Shown: one piece after another, positions 31,493 through 41,315 of the stretch
How positions within the stretch are numbered: position 1 is the stretch's first letter
How the letters are laid out: each line of letters begins with the position of its first letter
From: Candidatus Magasanikiibacteriota bacterium
GTDB lineage: Bacteria > Patescibacteriota > Patescibacteriia > Magasanikbacterales > UBA922
Assembly (NCBI GenBank): GCA_018650645.1
Contig: JABIFP010000003.1
Coordinates: 1 to 51,186, forward strand
Direction: 5' to 3'
Length of the DNA stretch: 51,186 nucleotides
Notes under the pieces: generated by a model
The model's input: the letters and a program-made list of their open reading frames with translations, nothing else
What the model was told of the DNA's origin: nothing
Database searches by the model: none
Made by a program: the position numbers and the translations under genes

Positions 31493-34400
31493 TTACATGA
31501 AGCAGAATCCGCAGGACCTAATGTCTAGTCCTTGCGCCTCAGCTTCTGTACGTAAGTAACTTTCATCGGAATTGAATTCTGCATTATGGGTACACACGTA
31601 TTCTGTGTCGCACTGTACACCGTTTGCTACAGGCTCAGGTTCAGGTTCTGGCTCAGGAGCACAAGATGGATCAGCACTACACTGGTTATCGTCACAATCC
31701 GTTTGGCCATTTCTATCATTATCTACCCTATCACTACAATCAAATTCCGTTTCACCACAGTCGTTTTGGAAATCATTTCTACATTCTCCACCACTACAGG
31801 AATCTTCTGTACACTGATCTTGATCTGCACAATCCGCGTCAACGCGACATTCTGGTTCTGGTTCTGGAGCACAAGATGGATCAGCGCTACACTGATTGTC
31901 ATCACAATCCGTCTGACCATTTCTATCATTATCTACCCTATCACTACAATCAAATTCCGTTTCACCACAATCGTTTTGGAAATCATTTCTACATGCTCCA
32001 TTGTGACAACTATCATTCGTACACAAGCTATTATCATTACAATCAGCATCTTGTCGACATTCTGGTTCTGGCTCCGGTTCTGGAGCAACTTCAGCCTCGC
32101 AAGCACCGCAACTATGGAACTCAGCCCATGCTGGAATGTCTTCTTGATTCATGGTGCGCTTATCGGCATCAATCCACACACACACCTGTCTTTCCTGACA
32201 CTGAGGGAATACAAATTCTGGAGCTTCTTCAATTTCTCTTTCTGGCTCAGGTTCAGGCTCTTCAACTTCATCTACAGGAATAATACATTGACCGCAAGAA
32301 ATGAATTCTGCACCTTCTGGAGCTTCACGTTTTCCATAGGATTCTTCGTTTCCTCGATGACGCACGCAGACTAATTCTTCTGCACATTGAGCAAACGCTT
32401 CCTCAGGTTCTTCTTCAATATCTAGTTCAAAAAATGCACGATTATTGTTTTCATCACTCTCTTCAACCGCTCCCAAATAATCGACTTCTACCTGAATTAC
32501 CCGCGCACTTCCATTCCTTACCGAATCAGCAATTGGTACATGTACTGTTTGCTCTGTTCCCGGCGCAATTGATGATTCAATGCGGAATCCAGGACCATCG
32601 TCTAACTCATCTGATCCTGAAGTAGCATGACTAAATACTGATACTTCCGCCGCATTTTCTCCGGTAAATTCATATATACTTCCTCTATTTTCAACGGTTA
32701 CTCGCAAAAAATCTCCAATGAGCTCAACGCGAACTGGAACTAAATCTGGAAGCTCATCATCATCTCTTGATTCACGTTGCAAGTCTGCTGTTTCTTCTTC
32801 TGACAAGAGTTCCACTTCAGCTACTTGCTCGTTAAACACATCTCTTGCTATATCATCATCTTCAAACGCTTCTAACATTAGATCAAGCGATTGATCTTCA
32901 AGCTTTACGCGCAGTTTTATTTCTCGCACAACTCGATTGGTAATGTGTTGTTGCACCACTTTTACCGCAATGCGAGTTTCATCTTTTTTCGCACGCTGTT
33001 TTACTTCTTCAAGTGCTTTAAAGTCAGCAACAGAAGCTGAACGCTCTTTCACTTTTAGTGTAAATTTGCTTCGCTCACCTTCTGACATGAAGTCAACGCG
33101 TGCAGCGACTCGTCTTGCTGCTTTTTCTTTTACTTTTTTCAATTGATTCTTCGTGGATTCTGGCGCTTGTTCTTCTAATATTTTTAACAGTGCTACTTGT
33201 CCAACAAGATCAGCATCGTCACCCGCATCTTTAGCCGTAGCGTCTTCAACAATAGCTGCAATATCATGCCGCTCTTGCACATCTGCAAGCACCTTTCCTA
33301 CTGTTTTTATAATATCCTTTTGCTCTTTTTCAAAGGCTACCTGATCTTCAACAGCGACATCCTTTGCCATAACACCAGCCACGCGAGCTGCGCGTGCCTG
33401 TGCTCGCAATCCGGCTCCAAGTATTTCTTTTTGCTCAGCCTCATCTTTTACTTTTACTGCAATTTCCATTGCGTCAGCGGCTTCTTCCATTGCAGACGCG
33501 GTATGTTTAAGCGCAACTTCACTCTTTCCTTTTTCTTTCAATTTTTTCACCTCAACCATCTTTTCTGAAGCAAATCGAAGTTTTAATTTCGTTTTCTTCA
33601 CTTTATTGAATGTAAGTGCTGATCGCACTTTTCGCATACCGGCCTTCACCACATATAATCCACTATCTGGAAGTATTCGCGGCTCATATGCATCGGCAGC
33701 ATCGTCTTCCTGGTCTTGCTGCGGCTCAAATTCAGCTTCCTGCTCAATAAATACTCTTGCGTCATCTACATCTCCCAAATCTCTCCCTTCGAAGTTGTTA
33801 CTATATGACGTTTCGGGAATATCATGATCCAAATTAATGAACATTTCTACATACGTTGCTCCTTCTGGTACGTTATTACGTACATACTCCCAATTTCCCT
33901 CTCTATCTTGGCGCAGTATTTGCTCCTCCGACTCCAAAATTCGCTCTGGGGCAGAATAACGAACATGTACGGTAACATTTCCCTGATACTCCGTGTCTAA
34001 CGTGTCATCAGCAATAATAAAGCGATGTCCTTCTTCTGTAAACGAATTATATGCAAGATAAAAGTCTGGAGCAAATCCATATGACTCACTATTATCTTCA
34101 TTTGTAAGCTCCTGAATTACGGCTTCGGGATTAACCTCTGCTTCAACGCGTGTAATATATCCAATGTTGTCTGGCGCTCTAAACTGCGCAAACCAATACC
34201 CTGACTGATGCCGCTCAGGCATATTATTTACTGCACGAGTCCATTCTCTAAGTTCCCCCACACCATACCAATTCACTCCAATTGCAGGAGCAGCTTCAGA
34301 ACGATTATATTCGTCATAGGCCCGAACCTCTATTGATCCATCATCGTTTGCGATAATTCTATCTGCATAAAAATTAGGGATTGGAAACCCTTCCCAAATA

Positions 34401-36133
34401 TTGTTTCCTTCATTGCTTTCTGCAATTTCACCATCGATATCTGCAGTGATACGCATAAGCTCTGCATCGGGATGATATCCCTGCCGCGGAAGTTCTACTC
34501 TCGCCTGCCATATTCCTGGCTCTTCCTGATCTACATAATGTCCGCTTACAAAACCAGGGTTATTCATATCGGGACCAAACCATTGTAATCCTACCAAGAA
34601 TGGTTCCGGATCAAAATCAATTGGCGCACCGTTATTTCGCATTACCACGTATGCATCGCCATCTCTAAAATCAACACTTGTAATAACAATGTCTGGTTGC
34701 GCAATTGCTCGAGCAATATTTGCTCCCATATCCTCTTGATTGATTTGTTGTCCTTCTATTTCATTTCCAAGCGCATTCACTCCTGCACCAGTTTGTAATG
34801 AGTAGTAACATTGCCACTCACTCCTGTCAGTTACACTTGCCTGGTTTTCTCCATAGAACTGTAATCGCGCTCTACGATTATTGTTTTTTGTAAGATAATC
34901 AAGCATGTCTCCATCACCAATTCCAGTAAGACAAGCTACATGATCTTCATCAGTCATCTCAAATAGCCCATAATATCGTGCAAATAAGTCACAAGTGTAG
35001 CTTTCAAATAATTCTGAGCCTGCAACATGATCTGAATCATACGTTTCCTGCAGTCGCTCTCCGCTAATAATTCTTTCTACACAGGCTATTTTCTCTTCAT
35101 AGGTCAATTGTTCTACACGACGTTGACGATATTCTTGCTCATATTCACGCGTAATGAACGCATTTTCATCAAAATACTCCTCTTGCATGTCTTCTGGTAA
35201 ATAATCATGTAATCCTCGAGCTATGAGCAAGTTTGAAGCATCTCTATCATAATAATAGTCTTCTTCAAACCACCCTTCCATCTTTGCAAATCGATCTACC
35301 GCTTGCTGACATGTTGGATTTGGATTTAGCCCATTCACAGATACATATGCCGTGCACACCTCTCTGTGATCTTGTGTTACATGAAATTGCTCAACTCCAC
35401 ATTGCAGTGCTACACAATCAGCCTTCTGAATCTCATTTAGTTCGAAATACCCGGATCTATATTCTGCTGATTCTGGAATATAGCCAGCGCGAATGCTACC
35501 ACATCTATTTTCACTTCTACCAACGGCAACATCCATTACTGCTGAACAGTATTGCTGCTGTTCCTCTAGATTATTTACATTTCTATAATCATCTGTACAA
35601 AGTACATGGGCACATCTTCTCAGTTCCTGCTGACAAGAAGCATATGCTTCTTCATCTTGCGCAGTTGAACAATTTTCAGCCACATCGTAAACATCTTCTT
35701 CAAGCTCATCAGGAAGTGCATCTGTCACCTCTCTTGCAATGCGATACTCAAGGTCAACACATACGTCATATGAACTCTCATATTGCTCACTAACAATTCC
35801 ATACCCTTCTCTAGCCCACTGCTCACAAGCCTGAGCCTGCTCCCCGCCTGGTGTTGGATCAAATGGACTACCATTAATATGATCCGCAAAGCCCCTCTCG
35901 CCATAACACATATAAAAGAGACAATCCTGCTCAGTTGGCTGATATACAGCATCAGCAAGACGTAAAATATTGGAAACTTCATCTTCTGAAAGCCCTGCAT
36001 TTTCTCCTACTTCTACTTCTGCAAAATCAAAAAAACCGGTCTGAATTTGATAAAAAGCTTGCGTTTGCGTTACCAAACCTAGTGGTAAACAAAAAGCTAT
36101 TGCAAAAAGCAATATACGAGGAATGCGCTTCAT
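31493..36133 (-). CDS. Giant secreted multidomain protein (CARDB-like, DUF5667-like, Cys-rich repeats)
   Basis: 1,546 aa from MKRIPRILLFAIAF; 34 in-frame codons upstream are leader. Signal peptide about 1-25. The N-terminal 450 residues are Cys-rich and helical, with no family known to me. Several CARDB-like beta domains follow (QPDIVITSVDFRDGDAYVVM, then ITADIDGEIAESNEGNNIWE; again LPDLVPVRVELIGDFLRVTV, then YLGAVEESDENNNRAFFELD). Between them is a charged helical block, FNKVKKTKLKLRFASEKMVE and on, typical of DUF5667. The C-terminal 270 residues carry three degenerate Kazal-like Cys units, Glu-Pro linkers and two nearly identical DCSDRVDNDRNGQTDCDDNQ calcium-loop-type repeats. Likely a long surface stalk or adhesin; target unknown. 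Confidence 0.85.
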   Translation of the reverse strand: MKRIPRILLFAIAFCLPLGLVTQTQAFYQIQTGFFDFAEVEVGENAGLSEDEVSNILRLADAVYQPTEQDCLFYMCYGERGFADHINGSPFDPTPGGEQAQACEQWAREGYGIVSEQYESSYDVCVDLEYRIAREVTDALPDELEEDVYDVAENCSTAQDEEAYASCQQELRRCAHVLCTDDYRNVNNLEEQQQYCSAVMDVAVGRSENRCGSIRAGYIPESAEYRSGYFELNEIQKADCVALQCGVEQFHVTQDHREVCTAYVSVNGLNPNPTCQQAVDRFAKMEGWFEEDYYYDRDASNLLIARGLHDYLPEDMQEEYFDENAFITREYEQEYRQRRVEQLTYEEKIACVERIISGERLQETYDSDHVAGSELFESYTCDLFARYYGLFEMTDEDHVACLTGIGDGDMLDYLTKNNNRRARLQFYGENQASVTDRSEWQCYYSLQTGAGVNALGNEIEGQQINQEDMGANIARAIAQPDIVITSVDFRDGDAYVVMRNNGAPIDFDPEPFLVGLQWFGPDMNNPGFVSGHYVDQEEPGIWQARVELPRQGYHPDAELMRITADIDGEIAESNEGNNIWEGFPIPNFYADRIIANDDGSIEVRAYDEYNRSEAAPAIGVNWYGVGELREWTRAVNNMPERHQSGYWFAQFRAPDNIGYITRVEAEVNPEAVIQELTNEDNSESYGFAPDFYLAYNSFTEEGHRFIIADDTLDTEYQGNVTVHVRYSAPERILESEEQILRQDREGNWEYVRNNVPEGATYVEMFINLDHDIPETSYSNNFEGRDLGDVDDARVFIEQEAEFEPQQDQEDDAADAYEPRILPDSGLYVVKAGMRKVRSALTFNKVKKTKLKLRFASEKMVEVKKLKEKGKSEVALKHTASAMEEAADAMEIAVKVKDEAEQKEILGAGLRAQARAARVAGVMAKDVAVEDQVAFEKEQKDIIKTVGKVLADVQERHDIAAIVEDATAKDAGDDADLVGQVALLKILEEQAPESTKNQLKKVKEKAARRVAARVDFMSEGERSKFTLKVKERSASVADFKALEEVKQRAKKDETRIAVKVVQQHITNRVVREIKLRVKLEDQSLDLMLEAFEDDDIARDVFNEQVAEVELLSEEETADLQRESRDDDELPDLVPVRVELIGDFLRVTVENRGSIYEFTGENAAEVSVFSHATSGSDELDDGPGFRIESSIAPGTEQTVHVPIADSVRNGSARVIQVEVDYLGAVEESDENNNRAFFELDIEEEPEEAFAQCAEELVCVRHRGNEESYGKREAPEGAEFISCGQCIIPVDEVEEPEPEPEREIEEAPEFVFPQCQERQVCVWIDADKRTMNQEDIPAWAEFHSCGACEAEVAPEPEPEPECRQDADCNDNSLCTNDSCHNGACRNDFQNDCGETEFDCSDRVDNDRNGQTDCDDNQCSADPSCAPEPEPECRVDADCADQDQCTEDSCSGGECRNDFQNDCGETEFDCSDRVDNDRNGQTDCDDNQCSADPSCAPEPEPEPEPVANGVQCDTEYVCTHNAEFNSDESYLRTEAEAQGLDIRSCGFCFM
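31656..31997 (-). repeat. Near-identical ~130-bp duplication inside the giant surface-protein gene
   Basis: 31656-31787 and 31866-31997 differ at only a handful of positions, with a 210-base period (70 codons). They encode the DCSDRVDNDRNGQTDCDDNQ repeat and its NDFQNDCGETEF lead-in. The near identity at silent sites points to a recent duplication or gene conversion. Confidence 0.8.
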
Positions 36134-36194
36134 AATATGAAGATTAAAAGATGATGAATACAAAGTATGTTCATTATACGCTTTTTGCAAAAAC

Positions 36195-36224
36195 AAAAGC
36201 AAGCGAGTTGCCCCGCTTGCTTTT
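36195..36224 (-). terminator. Terminator of the str operon (after fusA)
   Basis: AAAAGCAAGCG-GGGCAACT-CGCTTGCTTTT then GTTTTTGC on the minus strand, 12 bases after the fusA stop. Confidence 0.8.
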
Positions 36225-36235
36225 ATTGTTTGCAA

Positions 36236-38320
36236 TTATTTTTGCTTTCCAGCAACAATTTCTGCTTCAACATTCTTTGGCACTTCTGCGTAATGGTCAA
36301 ATTCCATTGCGTAGTTAGCCCGTCCACTTGAAACTGATCGAAGATGTGATACATATCCAAACATGCATGCTAGCGGTACCATTGCTCGTACTACTTTTGC
36401 CTGACCACGATCGGTCATTTCTTGGATTTGTCCACGTTTTGAATTGAGGTCTCCGATAACGTCTCCCATGTATTCTTCAGGAGTTATTACTTCTACCTTC
36501 ATAATCGGTTCAAGAACAACTGGATCAGCTTTCTTTACCGCAGCGCTGAAGGCCATTGATCCTGCCATTTTAAACGCAACTTCAGAAGAATCTACATCAT
36601 GGTAGCTTCCGTCGTATACGGTTACTTGTACATTTTCTAATGGGTATCCAGCAACAATACCTTTATTCATGGTTTCAATAACACCTTTCTTAATCGCTGG
36701 GATGTATTCTTTTGGAATAACACCACCCTTTACTTGATCAATGAATTCCATGATGTTGTCGCCTTCGATTTGTTTTGGTTCAATTTTAATCCAGCAGTGA
36801 CCAAATTGACCACGCCCACCAGATTGTTTTACGTACTTTCCTTCTGCTTCTGCAGCTCTTCGGATAGATTCGCGGTATGCAACTTGTGGCGCACCAACGT
36901 TTGCTTCTACCTTGAACTCACGCTTCATTCTGTCAACGATAATATCGAGATGCAATTCTCCCATTCCTGAGATAATTGTTTGCAATGTTTCGTCATCAGT
37001 ATGAACGCGGAAAGTTGGGTCTTCTTCAGAAAGTTTCTGAAGCGCCATTCCCATTTTTTCTGAATCTTGTTTTGTAAGTGGTTCAATCGCAACAGAGATA
37101 ACTGGCTCTGGGAATGTCATGCTTTCAAGTACTACTGGTCGAGATTCTGCGCAAAGCGTGTCCCCTGTTCGAGTAGACTTTAATCCAATAGCCGCAGCAA
37201 TTTCTCCTGCAAACACTTCTGAAACTTCTTCACGAGTATTTGCATGCATTCGTACAATACGACCAATACGTTCTTTTTGTCCTGTTGTTGTATTGATTAC
37301 GTAACTTCCAGATTTTACAACACCAGAATACACGCGGAAGAAAATTAATTTTCCTACAAACGGATCAGTTGCAACCTTAAACGCAAGTGCTGCGAGTGGT
37401 TCCTCATCCGCCGGTTTGATTGAAATAATTTCTTCTTCGTTATCTGGATTCTTTCCTTTAATACTTGGTACATCTACTGGAGACGGAAGGAAATCTACTA
37501 CTCGGTCAAGCATCAGTTGTACACCAACGTTTGCAAGTGCAGATCCACCCATTACTGGGTACATTTCGTCAGTAAGAACTAATTTACGGATACCCGCAAC
37601 GATTTCTTCTTCTGAAAGTGCTTCTCCACCAAGGTATTTTTCCATGATTGTATCATCCGCTTCTGCTACCTTATCAAGCATAATACCGCGGTACTCAGCA
37701 ATTTTTTCTGCCATGTCTGCTGGTACATCGATTTCTTCTACTTTTTCTCCCATTTCGCCTGTAAACTTGTACGCTTTTTGTGAGATAAGATCAACAAGCC
37801 CTTTCAATTCTGATTCAGCTCCAATTGGAAGTTGAATTGCAATCGCTTTTTTTGAAAGACGAGATTGAATAGATTCAAGACTCATGAAAAAGTCAGCACC
37901 CATTTTATCCATTTTATTAATAAAACAGATACGTGGCACTTCATACTTATCAGCTTGACGCCATACTGTTTCAGATTGTGGCTCAACACCTTGAGAACCA
38001 TCAAAGATTGCACACGCACCATCGAGTACACGAAGTGAACGTTCAACTTCTACAGTAAAATCAACGTGTCCAGGAGTATCAATAATATTAATACGGTGAT
38101 CGTTCCAGAAACAAGTAGTTGCCGCAGAAGTAATAGTAATTCCACGTTCCTTTTCTTGTTCCATCCAGTCCATTTGTGATTCACCATCATGTGTTTCACC
38201 GATTTTATGTGTTGAACCTGTATAGAATAATACACGCTCTGTTGCAGTAGTTTTTCCTGCATCGATGTGGGCCATGATCCCAATGTTTCTAATTTTGTCT
38301 AAAGGATATTGACGGGACAT
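36236..38320 (-). CDS. fusA: Elongation factor G
   Basis: 694 aa. GTPase motifs are [15 protein letters not shown] (16-30), [22 protein letters not shown] and NKMDKMGAD. Domains III-V follow, with the translocation domain IV loop [20 protein letters not shown] and the C-terminal [20 protein letters not shown]. It drives ribosomal translocation and recycling. Last gene of rpsL-rpsG-fusA; tuf is not in this operon. Confidence 0.98.
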   Translation of the reverse strand: MSRQYPLDKIRNIGIMAHIDAGKTTATERVLFYTGSTHKIGETHDGESQMDWMEQEKERGITITSAATTCFWNDHRINIIDTPGHVDFTVEVERSLRVLDGACAIFDGSQGVEPQSETVWRQADKYEVPRICFINKMDKMGADFFMSLESIQSRLSKKAIAIQLPIGAESELKGLVDLISQKAYKFTGEMGEKVEEIDVPADMAEKIAEYRGIMLDKVAEADDTIMEKYLGGEALSEEEIVAGIRKLVLTDEMYPVMGGSALANVGVQLMLDRVVDFLPSPVDVPSIKGKNPDNEEEIISIKPADEEPLAALAFKVATDPFVGKLIFFRVYSGVVKSGSYVINTTTGQKERIGRIVRMHANTREEVSEVFAGEIAAAIGLKSTRTGDTLCAESRPVVLESMTFPEPVISVAIEPLTKQDSEKMGMALQKLSEEDPTFRVHTDDETLQTIISGMGELHLDIIVDRMKREFKVEANVGAPQVAYRESIRRAAEAEGKYVKQSGGRGQFGHCWIKIEPKQIEGDNIMEFIDQVKGGVIPKEYIPAIKKGVIETMNKGIVAGYPLENVQVTVYDGSYHDVDSSEVAFKMAGSMAFSAAVKKADPVVLEPIMKVEVITPEEYMGDVIGDLNSKRGQIQEMTDRGQAKVVRAMVPLACMFGYVSHLRSVSSGRANYAMEFDHYAEVPKNVEAEIVAGKQK

Positions 38321-38368
38321 AATAATTGGTAATGAAATAGCGCAATTACGCTACAATTGAGAATAATA

Positions 38369-38845
38369 TTATCGACGACGAGCAAAATGCGCGAACGCTT
38401 TATTTGCTTCAGCCATACGGTGAACATCTTCTTTCTTCTTCATTGTTCCACCTACTCCTTCAAGAATATCCAAGAATTCAGACGCAAGTTTTTGTTCCAT
38501 TCCTTTTCCGTTTCGTTTTCTTGCTGCTTCCAAAATCCATCTAAACGCAAGAACGTTTGCACGATGCCCAATTACTGGCATAGGTACTTGGTAGTTTGCA
38601 CCACCAACACGTTTTGAACGAACTTCAACTTGTGGTTTTGCTGTTTCAACAACTTTTTCAAACATTTCTAGTGGCTTTGAGTTTTGCTTTTCAGCTAAAA
38701 TATCAAGCGCACCGTATACAAATCGTTGTGTAATGGTCTTTTTTCCATCGAACATTGCATAGTTAATAAACTTTGCAAGAAGGATGCTGCCAAATTTTGG
38801 ATCCGCGAGGATCACTCGCTTTGGAGCTGCTTTTCCACGTGACAT
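38369..38845 (-). CDS. rpsG: 30S ribosomal protein S7
   Basis: 158 aa. SRGKAAPKRVILADPKFGSI, KFINYAMFDGKKTITQRFVY and RVGGANYQVPMPVIGHRANV are canonical uS7. It nucleates head assembly and contacts the E-site. In E. coli S7 represses its own operon from the rpsL-rpsG intergenic region; only 36 bases separate those genes here. Confidence 0.97.
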   Translation of the reverse strand: MSRGKAAPKRVILADPKFGSILLAKFINYAMFDGKKTITQRFVYGALDILAEKQNSKPLEMFEKVVETAKPQVEVRSKRVGGANYQVPMPVIGHRANVLAFRWILEAARKRNGKGMEQKLASEFLDILEGVGGTMKKKEDVHRMAEANKAFAHFARRR

Positions 38846-38881
38846 AGTAATTTCTTATTTTCTAATACAAAGGTGCGTAAA

Positions 38882-39298
38882 TTATTTTGGACGTTTTGCA
38901 CCATACTTTGAACGGCTTTGCTTTCTGTCAGCAACACCTTGTGTGTCGTATACACCGCGAACGATGTGGTAACGACAACCTGGAAGATCTTTTACTCTTC
39001 CCCCTCTAATGAGAACAATACTATGTTCTTGCAAGTTATGTCCTTCACCTGGGATGTAGGCAATAACTTCTACTCCGTTTGAAAGACGAACCTTTGCTAC
39101 TTTACGAAGCGCCGAGTTCGGTTTCTTTGGTGTCATTGTGTACACTTTTGTACAAACACCACGTTTAAATGGAGCCCCTTTACGAAGCTCTGTCTTTTTA
39201 CGGTGCAGAGAATCGTATGTGAATTGCATAGCCGGAGACTTTGACTTCCGACTCTTGCTCTTTCGACCCTTTCTGAGGATCTGATTCATTGTTGGCAT
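38882..39298 (-). CDS. rpsL: 30S ribosomal protein S12
   Basis: 138 aa. [40 protein letters not shown] and [20 protein letters not shown] are typical uS12, the decoding-centre protein. The [10 protein letters not shown] loop has the wild-type Lys at the streptomycin-resistance site and PGEGHN the other. First gene of the str operon after a leader of about 155 bases. Confidence 0.97.
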   Translation of the reverse strand: MPTMNQILRKGRKSKSRKSKSPAMQFTYDSLHRKKTELRKGAPFKRGVCTKVYTMTPKKPNSALRKVAKVRLSNGVEVIAYIPGEGHNLQEHSIVLIRGGRVKDLPGCRYHIVRGVYDTQGVADRKQSRSKYGAKRPK

Positions 39299-39335
39299 AA
39301 TGAAATGCTTATTGGCCGAGCTGGCCTCTATAAAT

Positions 39336-39364
39336 AAAAAATTCGACTGAAACAGCCGATTTGA
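39336..39364 (-). terminator. Candidate attenuator in the str operon leader
   Basis: On the minus strand TTCAAAT-CGGCTG-TTT-CAGTCG-AA is followed by TTTTTT, 38 bases before the rpsL ATG. Upstream in the leader, TCCAGAC/GTCTGGA and GATCTC/GAGATC could form competing hairpins. Confidence 0.5.
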
Positions 39365-39456
39365 ATTGCGATTATGTCGCAGTCCAGACGGGAGATCTCT
39401 TTTGAGATCGGTTTCACCCAGACAAGTCTGGATTACTCCGTTTCATGTGCAGGGGC

Positions 39457-39485
39457 ATTGTAGAGGGTTTTTACATTCCTGTCAA
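39457..39485 (-). promoter_or_regulatory. Promoter of the str operon
   Basis: TTGACA, 17 bases, TACAAT on the minus strand, giving a leader of about 155 bases. Confidence 0.85.
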
Positions 39486-39569
39486 GTATAGAGAGTATGC
39501 ATTGTGTTCTTTACACTTGCCAACCCGCTAGCGCTGTGTTTTAGTGGTATATATGTCTCAGCTTGAGAA

Positions 39570-40004
39570 ATGCACCACCTATACTCTATGAATCGTTTAG
39601 TACTTAAAAAATCGCTTATTTCAGCCATTTTGTTCTTTTTTATAGGACTGATAGCTCTTTCTGTAAGCGTAGGGATAGTTGATGTTCTGCGCATACAAGC
39701 CAATGGAGAACAACAAGGATATGCCAGCTTTGACAATGAACTCTATAGCAAAAGAACCTCAGAGAGACCATTTGTCTGCTACAGCGGTGGATTAACCGAC
39801 CAAAAAAGCGCATCATTCTGCTCTCATTCAGAATTTTTAGACTTTGCTCTTCTTTACGGCAGCGCGCAATCACTCTTTTTTGCCTTTTCCTACCTCATGT
39901 ACAGCTGGGCGATATTTCCACTTCTTGTCTGTGCAACTTACGAATATCACTTTAGGAAGCATCGCGCTTTACCATCTCAACCCGCTGAATCCGACGTTTC
40001 TTAA
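39570..40004 (+). CDS. Small two-helix membrane protein of unknown function
   Basis: 144 aa, or 138 from the second ATG (MNRLVLKKSLISA, 39588). One helix is at about 15-35 and another at about 90-120 (FALLYGSAQSLFFAFSYLMY). Between them is an outward loop with two Cys (VCYSGG...ASFCSH) that may form a disulfide. No family recognised. Its last 53 bases overlap the 3' end of the convergent CNNM-type gene, which is unusual but both frames look real. The promoter lies in the region shared with the str promoter, pointing the other way. Confidence 0.6.
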   Translation: MHHLYSMNRLVLKKSLISAILFFFIGLIALSVSVGIVDVLRIQANGEQQGYASFDNELYSKRTSERPFVCYSGGLTDQKSASFCSHSEFLDFALLYGSAQSLFFAFSYLMYSWAIFPLLVCATYEYHFRKHRALPSQPAESDVS

Positions 40005-41181
40005 CCTCACAAACAGTACACTGGACCTCTCCAAGTGTTACTTTTTGACCTTTTCTAGGTAATTTTTGTAATTCATCGAGTAGCACCTCAGCAATAGTAT
40101 CTAAGTCGTCTCCTGGAATTTCTGTATTGAAGAAATCATTAATATCCCTAAGTGACGTGTCGCCAGAAACCATAATCTTTTCTTTTGTCACACGCTGAAT
40201 CATGTTTTTACTGATATCATGTTCATCGGTAATCTCCCCTACTAATTCTTCAATCACATCTTCAAACGTCACAATTCCTTCTGTTCCACCAAATTCATCA
40301 ACCACAACACCCATATGTGTTTGTTTCTTTTGGAATTCTTTCATGACGTCATCAATAGGCATCTGCCCGGCAATCGATATAATTGGACGCATGATTCCCA
40401 AAATTGGATTGTCTTCAGTATCTGAGTAATGCGCAATAAGTGCATCGCGTGCGTGAATAAATCCTAATACGTTATCTTGTGTATCTTTAAATACTGGATA
40501 CCGCGTAAATGGATTGTCTTTAATTATTTCTGTTGCCTGATCGATTGTCATATTGTGGGCAACAAATACAGAATGTACACGCGGCGTCATAATGTCTTCT
40601 GCGGTAATATCATTAAACGCAAAGAGCCGTTCTACCATAAGCCCCTCTTCATGTTCAATGGCTCCCTGTTTTTTACTTACCTGCACTAATGCGCGAATCT
40701 CTTCTTCACTTACTCGCTGCTGTGTTTGTTTTCCTGTTGTAAGATCAGTAATCACCTCAAACATGCGGACAAATGGATATACGATTTTTTGAAACAGCCA
40801 AAGGAACTGTGCAGAAAAAATAGCAAATCGTTTTGGGTGAGACGATGCGTATGATTTTGGAATAATTTCCCCAACGAGCAAAATGACCAGTGTCATTACC
40901 CCAACCGTAATTCCAACGGCTCCTGATTCAAAATAATCCGAAGCGATAACTGTTGCTAGCGATGACGCACCAATATTTACAATATTATTCCCTATGAGAA
41001 TGGTGACGAGTAACCGCCTTGGGTGTTTTTTCAATGTTGCAACAAGTTTTGATTTGGGCAGTTTCTTTTTGAGCATCGATTGTACTTTGGCATCAGAGAG
41101 CGTCAAAAAAGCTACTTCCGCAGCAGAAAAGAAGGCTGATCCTATCAGAAAGACAATGAGCGTGATTATAGATGTATTCAT
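39952..41181 (-). CDS. CNNM/CorC-family membrane protein (HlyC/CorC type)
   Basis: 409 aa from MNTSIITLIVFLIGSAFFSA. The CNNM (DUF21) domain has four helices with FFSAAEVAFLTLS and VTILIGNNIVNIGASSLATV. Two CBS domains follow (EDIMTPRVHSVFVAHNMTID; FPVFKDTQ-like RYPVFKDTQDNVLGFIHARD), and a C-terminal CorC_HlyC transporter-associated domain (VVDEFGGTEGIVTFEDVIEE, DISLRDIND-like). Members export Mg2+ or Na+/Mg2+ and sense ATP through CBS. The upstream 23 codons are not used: they contain the -10 region. Confidence 0.92.
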   Translation of the reverse strand: MNTSIITLIVFLIGSAFFSAAEVAFLTLSDAKVQSMLKKKLPKSKLVATLKKHPRRLLVTILIGNNIVNIGASSLATVIASDYFESGAVGITVGVMTLVILLVGEIIPKSYASSHPKRFAIFSAQFLWLFQKIVYPFVRMFEVITDLTTGKQTQQRVSEEEIRALVQVSKKQGAIEHEEGLMVERLFAFNDITAEDIMTPRVHSVFVAHNMTIDQATEIIKDNPFTRYPVFKDTQDNVLGFIHARDALIAHYSDTEDNPILGIMRPIISIAGQMPIDDVMKEFQKKQTHMGVVVDEFGGTEGIVTFEDVIEELVGEITDEHDISKNMIQRVTKEKIMVSGDTSLRDINDFFNTEIPGDDLDTIAEVLLDELQKLPRKGQKVTLGEVQCTVCEVKKRRIQRVEMVKRDAS

Positions 41182-41243
41182 ATATATGTATATCGTATCA
41201 AGTGAGCTGTATTGAGGCAATAGTGTAGCGTAGAGTTGTACTA

Positions 41244-41272
41244 TTGACAATACCTCTTTCCCATGATATCTT
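41244..41272 (+). promoter_or_regulatory. Promoter of the second GC-rich lipoprotein unit
   Basis: TTGACA, 17 bases, TATCTT on the plus strand, about 43 bases before the ATG. Confidence 0.7.
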
Positions 41273-41315
41273 CTTGTGTCGAGTAATTTTACTGCGATGA
41301 CAAGGGAGACAGGCC

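Noticed and set aside
31586-32374. Plus-strand ORFs of 219-262 codons opposite the giant surface protein
   Set aside because: Shadows of the Glu-Pro/Cys repeat coding on the minus strand; no start signals and odd composition.
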